Below are positions 39,003 through 43,466 of a stretch of DNA of 64,000 bases, in pieces (position 1 is the first letter of the stretch; the number at the start of each line of letters is the position of its first letter). The stretch comes from Roseimicrobium sp. ORNL1 (GTDB lineage: Bacteria > Verrucomicrobiota > Verrucomicrobiia > Verrucomicrobiales > Verrucomicrobiaceae): NCBI RefSeq assembly GCF_011044495.1, contig NZ_CP049143.1, positions 6,324,001 through 6,388,000 of the forward strand. The letters are read 5' to 3'. A model generated the notes under the pieces. The model worked only from the letters and a program-made list of their open reading frames with translations, did not search any database and was not told the origin of the DNA. The translations under genes and the position numbers were made by a program.

Positions 39003-39052
39003 GCGGCGCAGGACACTGCCTGAGGGCAGAACTCCCTGCGCCGCTCCTTTTT
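39001..39052 (+). terminator. strong hairpin with T-tract just before the first tRNA
   Basis: A perfect 12-bp stem (GAGCGGCGCAGG 39001-39012 with 39035-39046) capped by a second CTGCC/GGCAG helix and followed by CTTTTTAT. It looks like a terminator or attenuator 3 bp before the first tRNA gene, so transcription of the array may be controlled here, or the hairpin may be a processing signal. Confidence 0.55.
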
Positions 39053-39054
39053 AT

Positions 39055-39128
39055 GCGGCCATCGTCCAAGAGCAGGACGCCTGAACGCCATTCAGGGGAT
39101 GTCGGTGCAATTCCGGCTGGCCGCTCCA
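39055..39128 (+). tRNA. tRNA-Gly(GCC), altered elbow
   Basis: Perfect acceptor helix GCGGCCA/TGGCCGC; anticodon loop ACGCCAT (C33, unusual). U73 fits glycine; CCA encoded. The D-loop AAGAGCA lacks GG, and the T-loop TGCAATT has G at position 55. First gene of the array. Confidence 0.85.
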
Positions 39129-39156
39129 ATTTTCATCTCTCATACAAAAAGAGAAC

Positions 39157-39230
39157 ACGGCGGGCGCCAGCCTGCGCAACGGAGTCTCCAAAACTCTGTG
39201 GGACCGGGGCAGCACCGGGACGCCGTGCCA
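39157..39230 (+). tRNA. tRNA-Trp(CCA), altered elbow
   Basis: Anticodon loop CTCCAAA gives CCA; A1:U72 and G73 fit Trp identity. Acceptor pairs 6 of 7. D stem GCGC/GCGC has a 6-nt loop without GG. T-loop GGCAGCA (G55, no A58). CCA encoded. Confidence 0.8.
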
Positions 39231-39359
39231 ATTCAAATCATTGATGATTTGTGATGAGTGATTTTTTGATTTCGGTCCGATGCGGCCATGCAAAGGCGCA
39301 TTTGTGAAGACAGACCTCCAATCAAAAATCATCAATCGTAAATCATAAATTTTACCAAC

Positions 39360-39435
39360 TGCGGAATCGCCAAGGGGTAAGGCAGCGGCCTCATAAGCCG
39401 CTTACACGCGGGTTCGAGTCCCGCTTCCGCTACCA
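39360..39435 (+). tRNA. tRNA-Met/Ile2(CAT) with canonical elbow
   Basis: The only array member with a normal T-loop (TTCGAGT) and GG in the D-loop (AAGGGGTAA). Anticodon stem GCGGC/GCCGC, loop CTCATAA. The body around TCGCCAAGGGGTAAGGCA resembles bacterial tRNA-Gln. U1-U72 mismatch, A73, CCA encoded. Met versus lysidine-modified Ile cannot be settled. Confidence 0.85.
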
Positions 39436-39442
39436 TTTTCAT

Positions 39443-39517
39443 GGGCTGCTCGATCATCTAGAAGGTCACCCGCCTCGCACGCGGGAGAGCAGGGTGCAAC
39501 TCCCTGGCGGTCCACCA
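39443..39517 (+). tRNA. tRNA-Ala(CGC), altered elbow
   Basis: Acceptor GGGCTGC/GCGGTCC contains G3-U70, the alanine identity pair; A73 and CCA present. Anticodon loop CTCGCAC. D-loop ATCTAGAA has AG in place of GG; T-loop TGCAACT has G55. Confidence 0.88.
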
Positions 39518-39534
39518 ATTTCAAACAACACAAT

Positions 39535-39607
39535 CGCGGGAAGGTTGAGCAACCGCGGAAGTCTCATAAGCTTCCTCATCGTGGCGCGACTCCACGTCCC
39601 GCAACCA
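39535..39607 (+). tRNA. tRNA-Met(CAT), initiator-like C1-A72, altered elbow
   Basis: Acceptor CGCGGGA/TCCCGCA leaves a C1-A72 mismatch, the bacterial initiator hallmark. Loop CTCATAA. The D arm is GGTT-GAGC-AACC with only a 4-nt loop. T-loop CGCGACT (G55). The anticodon stem lacks the three G:C pairs usual for initiators. A73, CCA encoded. Confidence 0.8.
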
Positions 39608-39627
39608 ATTTCATGTCACCACGTCAT

Positions 39628-39712
39628 GCGGTGGTAGAGCGCTAAAGATGCGCACTGGTCCGTAAAACCAGAGTCTCAGACCGGCCAGGGGCAGTACCTG
39701 GACGCCGCACCA
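39628..39712 (+). tRNA. tRNA-Tyr(GTA), class II, altered elbow
   Basis: Anticodon stem CTGGT/ACCAG, loop CCGTAAA (C33). A long variable arm (GTCTCAGAC) marks bacterial Tyr. T stem CCAGG with loop GGCAGTA. A73 and CCA present. The last acceptor pair is mismatched. Confidence 0.85.
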
Positions 39713-39730
39713 ATTTCATTCATTCATTAT

Positions 39731-39807
39731 GGCCTGTTAGCTCAGCCACGAAGAGCAACCGCCTGTCGAGCGGAAGGTCGCGGGAGCAATGCCCGCACAG
39801 GCCGCCA
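39731..39807 (+). tRNA. tRNA-Asp(GTC), altered elbow
   Basis: Acceptor GGCCTGT/ACAGGCC perfect; anticodon loop CTGTCGA; G73 fits Asp; CCA encoded. D arm GCTC/GAGC with loop AGCCACGAA (no GG). T-loop AGCAATG has G55. Confidence 0.88.
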
Positions 39808-39835
39808 ATTTCATCCAGCCTCGCTTTTTTTTCAT

Positions 39836-39911
39836 CGCGTGCGAGGGAGCCAACGAACCCGCCTCGTTTGGAGCGAGGAGGCGCCCGGGGTAGCACCGGG
39901 GCACGCGACCA
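39836..39911 (+). tRNA. tRNA-Pro(TGG), altered elbow
   Basis: Acceptor CGCGTGC/GCACGCG with C1:G72 and A73, as in bacterial Pro. Anticodon stem CCTCG/CGAGG, loop TTTGGAG. D-loop AGCCAACGAA; T-loop GGTAGCA (G55, U56). CCA encoded. Confidence 0.87.
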
Positions 39912-39927
39912 ATTTATCCTCATCCAT

Positions 39928-40003
39928 GCTCCCGTGGTCGAAGAGATGAGGCATCCGTCTTCTAAACGGAGATATGCAGGTGCAAGTCCTGCCGGGAGCA
40001 CCT
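39928..40003 (+). tRNA. tRNA-Arg(TCT), altered elbow, no encoded CCA
   Basis: Acceptor GCTCCCG/CGGGAGC perfect; anticodon stem TCCGT/ACGGA, loop CTTCTAA; A73. The 3' end reads CCT instead of CCA, so CCA would need to be added or repaired. T-loop TGCAAGT (G55). Confidence 0.83.
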
Positions 40004-40022
40004 TTCCAATTTTCTTTTCAAA

Positions 40023-40097
40023 TGCCCGCTGATGTCAAAGTAGCAATGGCCGCCTGTTAAGCGGCATGTCGTGGTGCGAGTCCACGGCGGGCAGCCA
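40023..40097 (+). tRNA. tRNA-Asn(GTT), altered elbow
   Basis: Acceptor TGCCCGC/GCGGGCA with U1:A72 and G73 as in Asn; anticodon stem GCCGC/GCGGC, loop CTGTTAA. The D arm is weak (loop CAAAGTA). T-loop TGCGAGT (G55). CCA encoded. Confidence 0.87.
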
Positions 40098-40117
40098 ATT
40101 TCTTGCCAATCATTTTT

Positions 40118-40206
40118 GGAGCACGTCCGGCCAGACGAGGACGCGGTCTTGAAAACCGCTGTTCCACTTCGTGGAATTCGGGGAGCGAGTCCCTGGTGCT
40201 CCGCCA
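40118..40206 (+). tRNA. tRNA-Ser(TGA), class II, altered elbow
   Basis: Acceptor GGAGCAC/GTGCTCC perfect, G73, CCA. Anticodon stem GCGGT/ACCGC, loop CTTGAAA. Long variable helix TTCCAC/GTGGAA identifies Ser. T-loop AGCGAGT (G55). Confidence 0.9.
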
Positions 40207-40226
40207 TTTTCGTGATCATTCATCAC

Positions 40227-40301
40227 GCCCGCATGGTGCAACAGTCAGCACATCCGACTTTCTATCGGAAAATCCCGGGGCAGCACCGGGTGCGGGTGCC
40301 A
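40227..40301 (+). tRNA. tRNA-Glu(TTC) copy 1, altered elbow
   Basis: D stem GTGC/GCAC with loop AACAGTCA; anticodon stem TCCGA/TCGGA, loop CTTTCTA; G73; CCA. T stem CCCGG/CCGGG with loop GGCAGCA. Near-identical to the next gene, so a recent tandem duplication. Confidence 0.88.
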
Positions 40302-40322
40302 CTTTCAAGGTTCATCCTTCAC

Positions 40323-40396
40323 GCCCGCATGGTGCAACAGTAGCACATCCGACTTTCTATCGGAAAATCCCGGGGCAGCACCGGGTGCGGGTGCCA
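40323..40396 (+). tRNA. tRNA-Glu(TTC) copy 2, altered elbow
   Basis: Identical to the preceding gene except for loss of one base in the D-loop (CAGTAGCAC against CAGTCAGCAC). All helices are intact; G73 and CCA present. About 96 bp separates the two starts. Confidence 0.88.
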
Positions 40397-40424
40397 CTTT
40401 CGAAGTTCATACATTCATCCTTCA

Positions 40425-40498
40425 CGCCTGATAGCTCAAAAGGAGAGCAACCGGCTCACATCCGGAAGACAGCGGAGCATTACCGTTTCAGGCGACCA
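40425..40498 (+). tRNA. tRNA-Val(CAC), altered elbow
   Basis: Acceptor CGCCTGA/TCAGGCG perfect; D arm GCTC/GAGC with loop AAAAGGA; anticodon loop CTCACAT; A73; CCA. T-loop AGCATTA (G55). Confidence 0.85.
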
Positions 40499-40508
40499 TT
40501 TTTTTATT

Positions 40509-40582
40509 CCCTCTGTAGCTCAATAGCAAAGCACCCGCCCGATAAGCGGAAGACCGCGGCGCAATACCGTGCGGAGGGACCA
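40509..40582 (+). tRNA. tRNA-Ile(GAT), altered elbow
   Basis: Acceptor CCCTCTG/CGGAGGG with one U-G; anticodon loop CCGATAA (C33); A73; CCA. D-loop CAATAGCAA has AG for GG. T-loop CGCAATA (G55). Confidence 0.85.
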
Positions 40583-40594
40583 CTTTCTTTTCAC

Positions 40595-40670
40595 CGCTGA
40601 ATGGCAGAGTCAGTCAATGCGGCCGATTGAAAATCGGCAAATCCTGGTGCGATTCCAGGTTCAGCGGCCA
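40595..40670 (+). tRNA. tRNA-Phe(GAA), altered elbow
   Basis: Acceptor CGCTGAA/TTCAGCG; anticodon stem GCCGA/TCGGC, loop TTGAAAA. The base before CCA is G, not the A73 usual for Phe. An eighth acceptor pair with the preceding C is possible. D stem GCA/TGC; T-loop TGCGATT. Confidence 0.83.
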
Positions 40671-40684
40671 TTTCGTTTATCCAC

Positions 40685-40758
40685 GCGCCATTGGTGTAGT
40701 AGCAGCACGTCATCCTTCCAAGTTGAGAGTGCCGGGGCAGTACCGGCATGGCGCTCCA
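40685..40758 (+). tRNA. tRNA-Gly(TCC), altered elbow
   Basis: Acceptor GCGCCAT/ATGGCGC perfect; U73 as in Gly; CCA. Anticodon loop CTTCCAA (one U-U mismatch in the stem). D-loop TAGTAGCAG; T-loop GGCAGTA (G55). Confidence 0.85.
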
Positions 40759-40770
40759 CATTTTTCCATT

Positions 40771-40847
40771 GCTCCCGAGGTGTAAGAGATCTGCACGCGG
40801 TTCTGCGAAGACCGAGGCACGAGGTGCGAATCCTCGCGGGAGCACCA
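40771..40847 (+). tRNA. tRNA-Arg(GCG), altered elbow
   Basis: Acceptor GCTCCCG/CGGGAGC perfect; anticodon loop CTGCGAA. GCG is unusual because bacteria normally use ACG (inosine) for this box. A73, CCA. D stem GTG/CAC; T-loop TGCGAAT (G55). Confidence 0.85.
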
Positions 40848-40863
40848 ATTTCTTAGATGCAAT

Positions 40864-40939
40864 TCCTCCGTGGCAGAGTCAGCAATGCACCGCTCTCGTA
40901 AAGCGACCCATGCCGGGGCAGCTCCGGCCGGAGGATCCA
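40864..40939 (+). tRNA. tRNA-Thr(CGT), altered elbow
   Basis: Acceptor TCCTCCG/CGGAGGA perfect; U73; CCA. D stem GCA/TGC with loop GAGTCAGCAA. Anticodon loop CTCGTAA. T stem GCCGG/CCGGC, loop GGCAGCT (G55). Confidence 0.86.
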
Positions 40940-40958
40940 TTTCGTTATCAACCACAAT

Positions 40959-41034
40959 TGCCCTGTAGCTCAACTAGTGGAGCGCCCGACTCTGACTCGG
41001 GAGGTTGACGGTGCGAATCCGCCCGGGGCTGCCA
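40959..41034 (+). tRNA. tRNA-Gln(CTG), altered elbow
   Basis: Anticodon stem CCCGA/TCGGG, loop CTCTGAC; G73. The first acceptor pair is U-U, echoing the weak 1:72 pair needed by GlnRS. D arm GCTC/GAGC with loop AACTAGTG; T-loop TGCGAAT (G55). CCA encoded. Confidence 0.85.
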
Positions 41035-41052
41035 ATTTCCCACGGTAAGAGA

Positions 41053-41148
41053 GGAGACCAAAGCGGACCAGCGTGCCGCCGCCGGTTGGAAGCCGGATGA
41101 ATCCGCGAACCCTCGCGGGTAGTGGAGCATGTCCACTGGTCTCCGCCA
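41053..41148 (+). tRNA. tRNA-Ser(GGA), class II, altered elbow
   Basis: Acceptor GGAGACC/GGTCTCC perfect; G73; CCA. Anticodon loop TTGGAAG. Long variable helix CCGCG/CGCGG. T stem AGTGG/CCACT with loop AGCATGT (G55). Confidence 0.87.
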
Positions 41149-41168
41149 TTTTCAGATTCACGGTCGAT

Positions 41169-41243
41169 GGGCCGCAAGCATTGCCAGCGATGCAGCGGGC
41201 TTTTAATCCGCAGAACACGGGGCAGCACCGTGGCGGCCCACCA
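41169..41243 (+). tRNA. tRNA-Lys(TTT), altered elbow
   Basis: Acceptor GGGCCGC/GCGGCCC perfect; A73; CCA. D stem GCA/TGC with loop TTGCCAGCGA. Anticodon loop CTTTTAA. T stem CACGG/CCGTG, loop GGCAGCA (G55). Confidence 0.88.
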
Positions 41244-41290
41244 TCATCAGGACATTTCGAGTGTTCGTATCACTCACCTCCATCTTCAAT

Positions 41291-41366
41291 GGAGACCATG
41301 GTGTAATAGTACGCATCCAGTTCTGTGAATGCTGTGGTACGGGTGCAATCCCCGTTGGTCTCCCCA
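41291..41366 (+). tRNA. tRNA-His(GTG), with encoded G-1:C73, altered elbow
   Basis: An extra G precedes the 7-bp acceptor and pairs with C73, the hallmark of tRNA-His. Anticodon loop CTGTGAA. T stem ACGGG/CCCGT, loop TGCAATC (G55). CCA encoded. Confidence 0.88.
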
Positions 41367-41387
41367 ATTTCGTTTCGTTCCGTTCAT

Positions 41388-41463
41388 CGCGCGAAAGGTA
41401 AAGTCGTCGAGCCGTCGGTCTGCAAAACCGACTTACCCGGTGCGAGTCCGGGTCGCGCGTCCA
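41388..41463 (+). tRNA. tRNA-Cys(GCA), altered elbow
   Basis: Acceptor CGCGCGA/TCGCGCG perfect; U73 as required for Cys; CCA. Anticodon stem TCGGT/ACCGA, loop CTGCAAA. The D arm is a short GG/CC helix. T-loop TGCGAGT (G55). Confidence 0.87.
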
Positions 41464-41484
41464 TTTCATTCTAACAAACACACA

Positions 41485-41559
41485 CGGGCCAGAGGAAGAA
41501 AGTAATCCGCAAGTCTGGGGGACTTGAGAGAGCCGGAGCGTTACCGGCTGGCCCGACCA
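41485..41559 (+). tRNA. tRNA-Pro(GGG), altered elbow
   Basis: Acceptor CGGGCCA/TGGCCCG with C1:G72 and A73 as in Pro; CCA. Anticodon stem CAAGT/ACTTG, loop CTGGGGG. D-loop contains AAAGTAA. T-loop AGCGTTA (G55). Confidence 0.87.
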
Positions 41560-41581
41560 TTTCTTCAGTTCCATCCTTCAC

Positions 41582-41652
41582 GGGGTCATCGTTCAACAGA
41601 AGGACAGCGTCATGGCATGGCGCGGATCGGGGTGCGACTCCCCGTGACTCCA
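41582..41652 (+). tRNA. tRNA-Ala(GGC), altered elbow, no encoded CCA
   Basis: Acceptor GGGGTCA/TGACTCC carries G3-U70; A73 is followed by CTT, not CCA. D arm GTTC/GGAC with loop AACAGAA. Anticodon loop ATGGCAT. T-loop TGCGACT (G55). Confidence 0.83.
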
Positions 41653-41679
41653 CTTCACGATTCAACTCATTCCTTTTCT

Positions 41680-41754
41680 CGGGCACGAGGAAGACAGCAA
41701 TCCGCGGCGTTCGGATCGGCGAGATACCCGGAGCATCCCCGGGGTGCCCGACCA
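41680..41754 (+). tRNA. tRNA-Pro(CGG), altered elbow
   Basis: Acceptor CGGGCAC/GTGCCCG with C1:G72, A73, CCA. Anticodon loop TTCGGAT; the anticodon stem has one G-G mismatch. D stem GGA/TCC with loop AGACAGCAA. T-loop AGCATCC (G55). Confidence 0.84.
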
Positions 41755-41784
41755 CTTTATACGCAGGCACATCCCATATCGAAC

Positions 41785-41857
41785 AGCCCTGTAGCTCAAC
41801 TCGCAGAGCGCCCGGTTTTGGCCCGGGAGGTTGATGGTGCAAATCCATCCGGGGTTA
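41785..41857 (+). tRNA. tRNA-Gln(TTG), altered elbow, no encoded CCA
   Basis: Anticodon stem CCCGG/CCGGG, loop TTTTGGC. D arm GCTC/GAGC, loop AACTCGCA. T-loop TGCAAAT (G55). Acceptor AGCCCTG pairs with two U-G; the 3' end reads ATCG, so CCA is absent. Confidence 0.78.
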
Positions 41858-41882
41858 TCGATTGCAAGGTGCGTCTCATGCC

Positions 41883-41957
41883 GCGCCAATAGCTCAATAG
41901 AAGAGCGCCGTCCTGACACGGCGGAGGCCGGCGGGGCAGAACCGTCTTGGCGCACCA
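41883..41957 (+). tRNA. tRNA-Val(GAC), altered elbow
   Basis: Acceptor GCGCCAA/TTGGCGC perfect; A73; CCA. D arm GCTC/GAGC, loop AATAGAA. Anticodon loop CTGACAC. T stem GGCGG/CCGTC, loop GGCAGAA (G55). Confidence 0.86.
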
Positions 41958-41986
41958 CTTCACTTCCATTTCATTTCATCAACAAT

Positions 41987-42062
41987 GCTCCCGTAGCTCA
42001 ATGTATAGAGTGCCGCGCTTCGAACGCGGAGGTTGCAGGCGAAAGTCCTGCCGGGAGTACCA
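41987..42062 (+). tRNA. tRNA-Arg(TCG), altered elbow
   Basis: Acceptor GCTCCCG/CGGGAGT (one G-U); anticodon stem CCGCG/CGCGG, loop CTTCGAA; A73; CCA. D-loop AATGTATA lacks GG. T-loop CGAAAGT has G55 and A56, the most divergent of the set. Confidence 0.86.
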
Positions 42063-42075
42063 CTTTCAATTTCTC

Positions 42076-42151
42076 CCCGGCGTAGTCCAACAGCAGAGAC
42101 AATCCGCTCAGAACGGATGCAGTGCGGGTGCAACTCCTGCCGCCGGGACCA
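42076..42151 (+). tRNA. tRNA-Leu(CAG), short variable arm, altered elbow
   Basis: Acceptor CCCGGCG/CGCCGGG perfect; A73; CCA. Anticodon loop CTCAGAA. The variable region is five bases (GCAGT), although bacterial Leu is normally class II. D-loop contains AACAGCAGA. T-loop TGCAACT (G55). Confidence 0.84.
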
Positions 42152-42153
42152 TT

Positions 42154-42366
42154 TCAAGTGTCTAAAAATAGGCACTCAATCCGATAGCATGGTTCAAAAA
42201 GTATCAGTTGCCAATGCGCATCAGGTCCCACGTTTGACCGTGGTCCATATAAGACAGGTCGAACAAGCAGGTACAGTCCCACATAGCCAGCGATTAAGAA
42301 TGTCGCCGCAATGATGGCTATCGCTGATGAGCGACTGTGTTTGCCATACGGATCGGTCTGAGACAT
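42154..42366 (-). CDS. small single-helix membrane protein inside the tRNA array
   Basis: A 70-residue frame opposite to the array, in the largest gap between tRNA genes. SAIAIIAATFLIAGYVGLYLLV forms a clear membrane helix after a polar N-terminus (MSQTDPYGKHSR). GGAG lies about 13 bp upstream of the start. No family recognised. It could be a regulator, toxin-like peptide or chance frame. Confidence 0.4.
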   Translation of the reverse strand: MSQTDPYGKHSRSSAIAIIAATFLIAGYVGLYLLVRPVLYGPRSNVGPDAHWQLILFEPCYRIECLFLDT

Positions 42367-42422
42367 CGATCACAACCAACTCCGTGGCGGCAACTAGTCA
42401 ATTTTTCTAACGCCAATTCAAC

Positions 42423-42498
42423 GCCCACGTAGCCCAACAGCAGAGGCAGCGATCTCAAACATCGTACAGTGCGGGTGCGACTCCCGCCGTGGGCACCA
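42423..42498 (+). tRNA. tRNA-Leu(CAA), short variable arm, altered elbow
   Basis: Acceptor GCCCACG/CGTGGGC perfect; A73; CCA. Anticodon loop CTCAAAC. Variable region ACAGT only. D arm GCC/GGC with AACAGCAGA. T-loop TGCGACT (G55). First tRNA after the 270-bp gap. Confidence 0.84.
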
Positions 42499-42522
42499 TC
42501 AATTTCCATTTTTGCCATCCAT

Positions 42523-42617
42523 GGAAGAGAGGCGACTAGCCAGGTCGTCGCGCTTGTTTGCTAAACAGGTGTTCCCTTCATCGGGAACTGCGGGGGCAGC
42601 ACCCGCCTCTTCCGCCA
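42523..42617 (+). tRNA. tRNA-Ser(GCT), class II, altered elbow
   Basis: Acceptor GGAAGAG/CTCTTCC perfect; G73; CCA. Anticodon stem CTTGT/ACAGG, loop TTGCTAA. Long variable helix GTTCCC/GGGAAC. T stem GCGGG/CCCGC, loop GGCAGCA (G55). Confidence 0.87.
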
Positions 42618-42645
42618 CTTTCATCAGTGTTTGTAATTTTCCGCC

Positions 42646-42791
42646 CCATGATTCCTGCAGGGGCCTCGCAATCGACGGCATCGAGCTCCGGCACCATCAC
42701 CAACTATCCAGCATGATCTGGAAACTGTGGGTCACGGGATGGCAGATCGAAAGCTCGTGCTCATTTTGCGGGCCCCCTGCAGGAATCATGG
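42646..42791. repeat. long inverted repeat in the tRNA array
   Basis: Arms of about 20 bp (CCATGATTCCTGCAGGGGCC at 42646-42665; complement at 42771-42791 with one extra C) flank 105 bp without a tRNA fold I can complete. It could be a miniature mobile element or a long RNA hairpin between Ser(GCT) and Leu(GAG). Confidence 0.6.
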
Positions 42792-42818
42792 CGGGACATT
42801 TCGATTCATCCTTCTCAT

Positions 42819-42894
42819 GGTCGCGTAGCCCAATAGCAGAGGCACGGCGTCGAGAGCGCCGGTAGTGCTGGTGCAAGTCCAGTCGCGACTACCA
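42819..42894 (+). tRNA. tRNA-Leu(GAG), short variable arm, altered elbow
   Basis: Acceptor GGTCGCG/CGCGACT (one G-U); A73; CCA. Anticodon stem CGGCG/CGCCG, loop TCGAGAG (C33). Variable region GTAGT only. D arm GCC/GGC with AATAGCAGA. T-loop TGCAAGT (G55). Confidence 0.84.
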
Positions 42895-42915
42895 TTTTCC
42901 CAGTTCATCATTTAC

Positions 42916-42990
42916 GGGCTTGAAGCTTTGGCAGCGAAGCAACCGCCTCTTAAGCGGAAGAGCAGGGTGCATATCCCTGCGAGCCCACCA
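42916..42990 (+). tRNA. tRNA-Lys(CTT), altered elbow, last of the array
   Basis: Acceptor GGGCTTG/CGAGCCC; A73; CCA. D arm GCTT/AAGC, loop TGGCAGCG. Anticodon loop CTCTTAA. T stem CAGGG/CCCTG, loop TGCATAT (G55). The Y-RNA-like genes begin 3 bp after its CCA. Confidence 0.86.
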
Positions 42991-42993
42991 ATT

Positions 42994-43090
42994 TTCCGGC
43001 AGTCAGGTATCGGGATACTTCGGTTCTTACAGGTTCGACTCCTGTCACCTCCACCTACGGGGGTGATGCCCGCGCCACTTTTCTCCGGAA
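42994..43090 (+). ncRNA. Y-RNA-like gene 1
   Basis: Basal helix TTCCGG (42994-42999) with CCGGAA (43085-43090), bulged C at 43000, then AG paired with CT (43083-43084). Inside are a canonical T arm (ACAGG-TTCGACT-CCTGT) and the helix CACCTCC/GGGGGTG closed by a 6-nt loop, which is a permuted acceptor stem. The D arm is degenerate. A Ro60-binding role is inferred from similarity to its six neighbours and the adjacent TROVE gene. Confidence 0.7.
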
Positions 43091-43096
43091 TCCACT

Positions 43097-43226
43097 TTGC
43101 GGCAGTAAGACCAGAGTTCCTTCGTCAATTGAATCGTTCGGGTAACCCTGAATCTTCAACGTGGGTGCAAATCCCACAGCGTGCGGAGCAATCCTCGCGT
43201 GTGTCTCGGGTCAACTTTCTCCGCAA
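43097..43226 (+). ncRNA. Y-RNA-like gene 2
   Basis: Basal helix TTGCGG/CCGCAA, bulged C at 43103, AG:CT pair as in all copies. Second helix GACCAGAG with CTCGGGTC (7 of 8 pairs). It contains GAGTTCCTTCGTC and a T-arm-like GTGGG-TGCAAAT-CCCAC, whose loop has the array-type G55. The acceptor-like part is imperfect. Confidence 0.68.
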
Positions 43227-43276
43227 TCATCACTTTCGGCGGCAAGGCTTCTGGAGAGGCCTCCTACATTCAAATT

Positions 43277-43409
43277 TCGAGGTAGTGAAATTGGAGATCC
43301 TTCGTCCAAACACGACAGGTCGCTGGTTCGAGTCCAGCCGATGGCTTATTCGATGCCATCGTAGCTCAGGGGTTAGAGCGGTATCGGCTCCGATTGGTTT
43401 TCTCCTCGA
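43277..43409 (+). ncRNA. Y-RNA-like gene 3 with a circularly permuted tRNA module
   Basis: Basal helix TCGAGG/CCTCGA with bulged U and AG:CT; second helix ATTGGAG/CTCCGAT. Inside, in order: hairpin TCGT/ACGA, T arm GCTGG-TTCGAGT-CCAGC (43322-43338), acceptor 3' strand CGATGGC (43339-43345), 9-nt joining loop, acceptor 5' strand GCCATCG (43355-43361), TA, D arm GCTC-AGGGGTTA-GAGC. That is a tRNA opened in the anticodon region and joined at the acceptor end, as in YrlA-type Y RNAs. Followed by TTTCTTTTTT. Confidence 0.8.
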
Positions 43410-43466
43410 TTTCTTTTTTGTATCATCTGATGGCGGCGCATCTGAAGGTGCGTGCCACGTTCCCTT

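Noticed and set aside
40103-40600. Frames of 80-165 codons across the tRNA array, some with repeated peptide phrases
   Set aside because: The repeats arise from duplicated tRNA genes and shared stems; no coding signal remains once tRNAs are assigned.
41239-42902. Minus-strand frames with phrases such as APRSAP across the array
   Set aside because: They mirror antisense tRNA sequence and vary with each tRNA stem; no start signals.
39055-42990. CRISPR-like array, suggested by regular short repeats and spacers
   Set aside because: Repeat units fold as tRNAs with distinct anticodons, the spacers are tRNA bodies and no cas genes are present.
39055-42990. Prophage origin of the tRNA array
   Set aside because: No integrase, terminase, portal or other phage gene lies anywhere in the window; the array is bounded by cellular genes.
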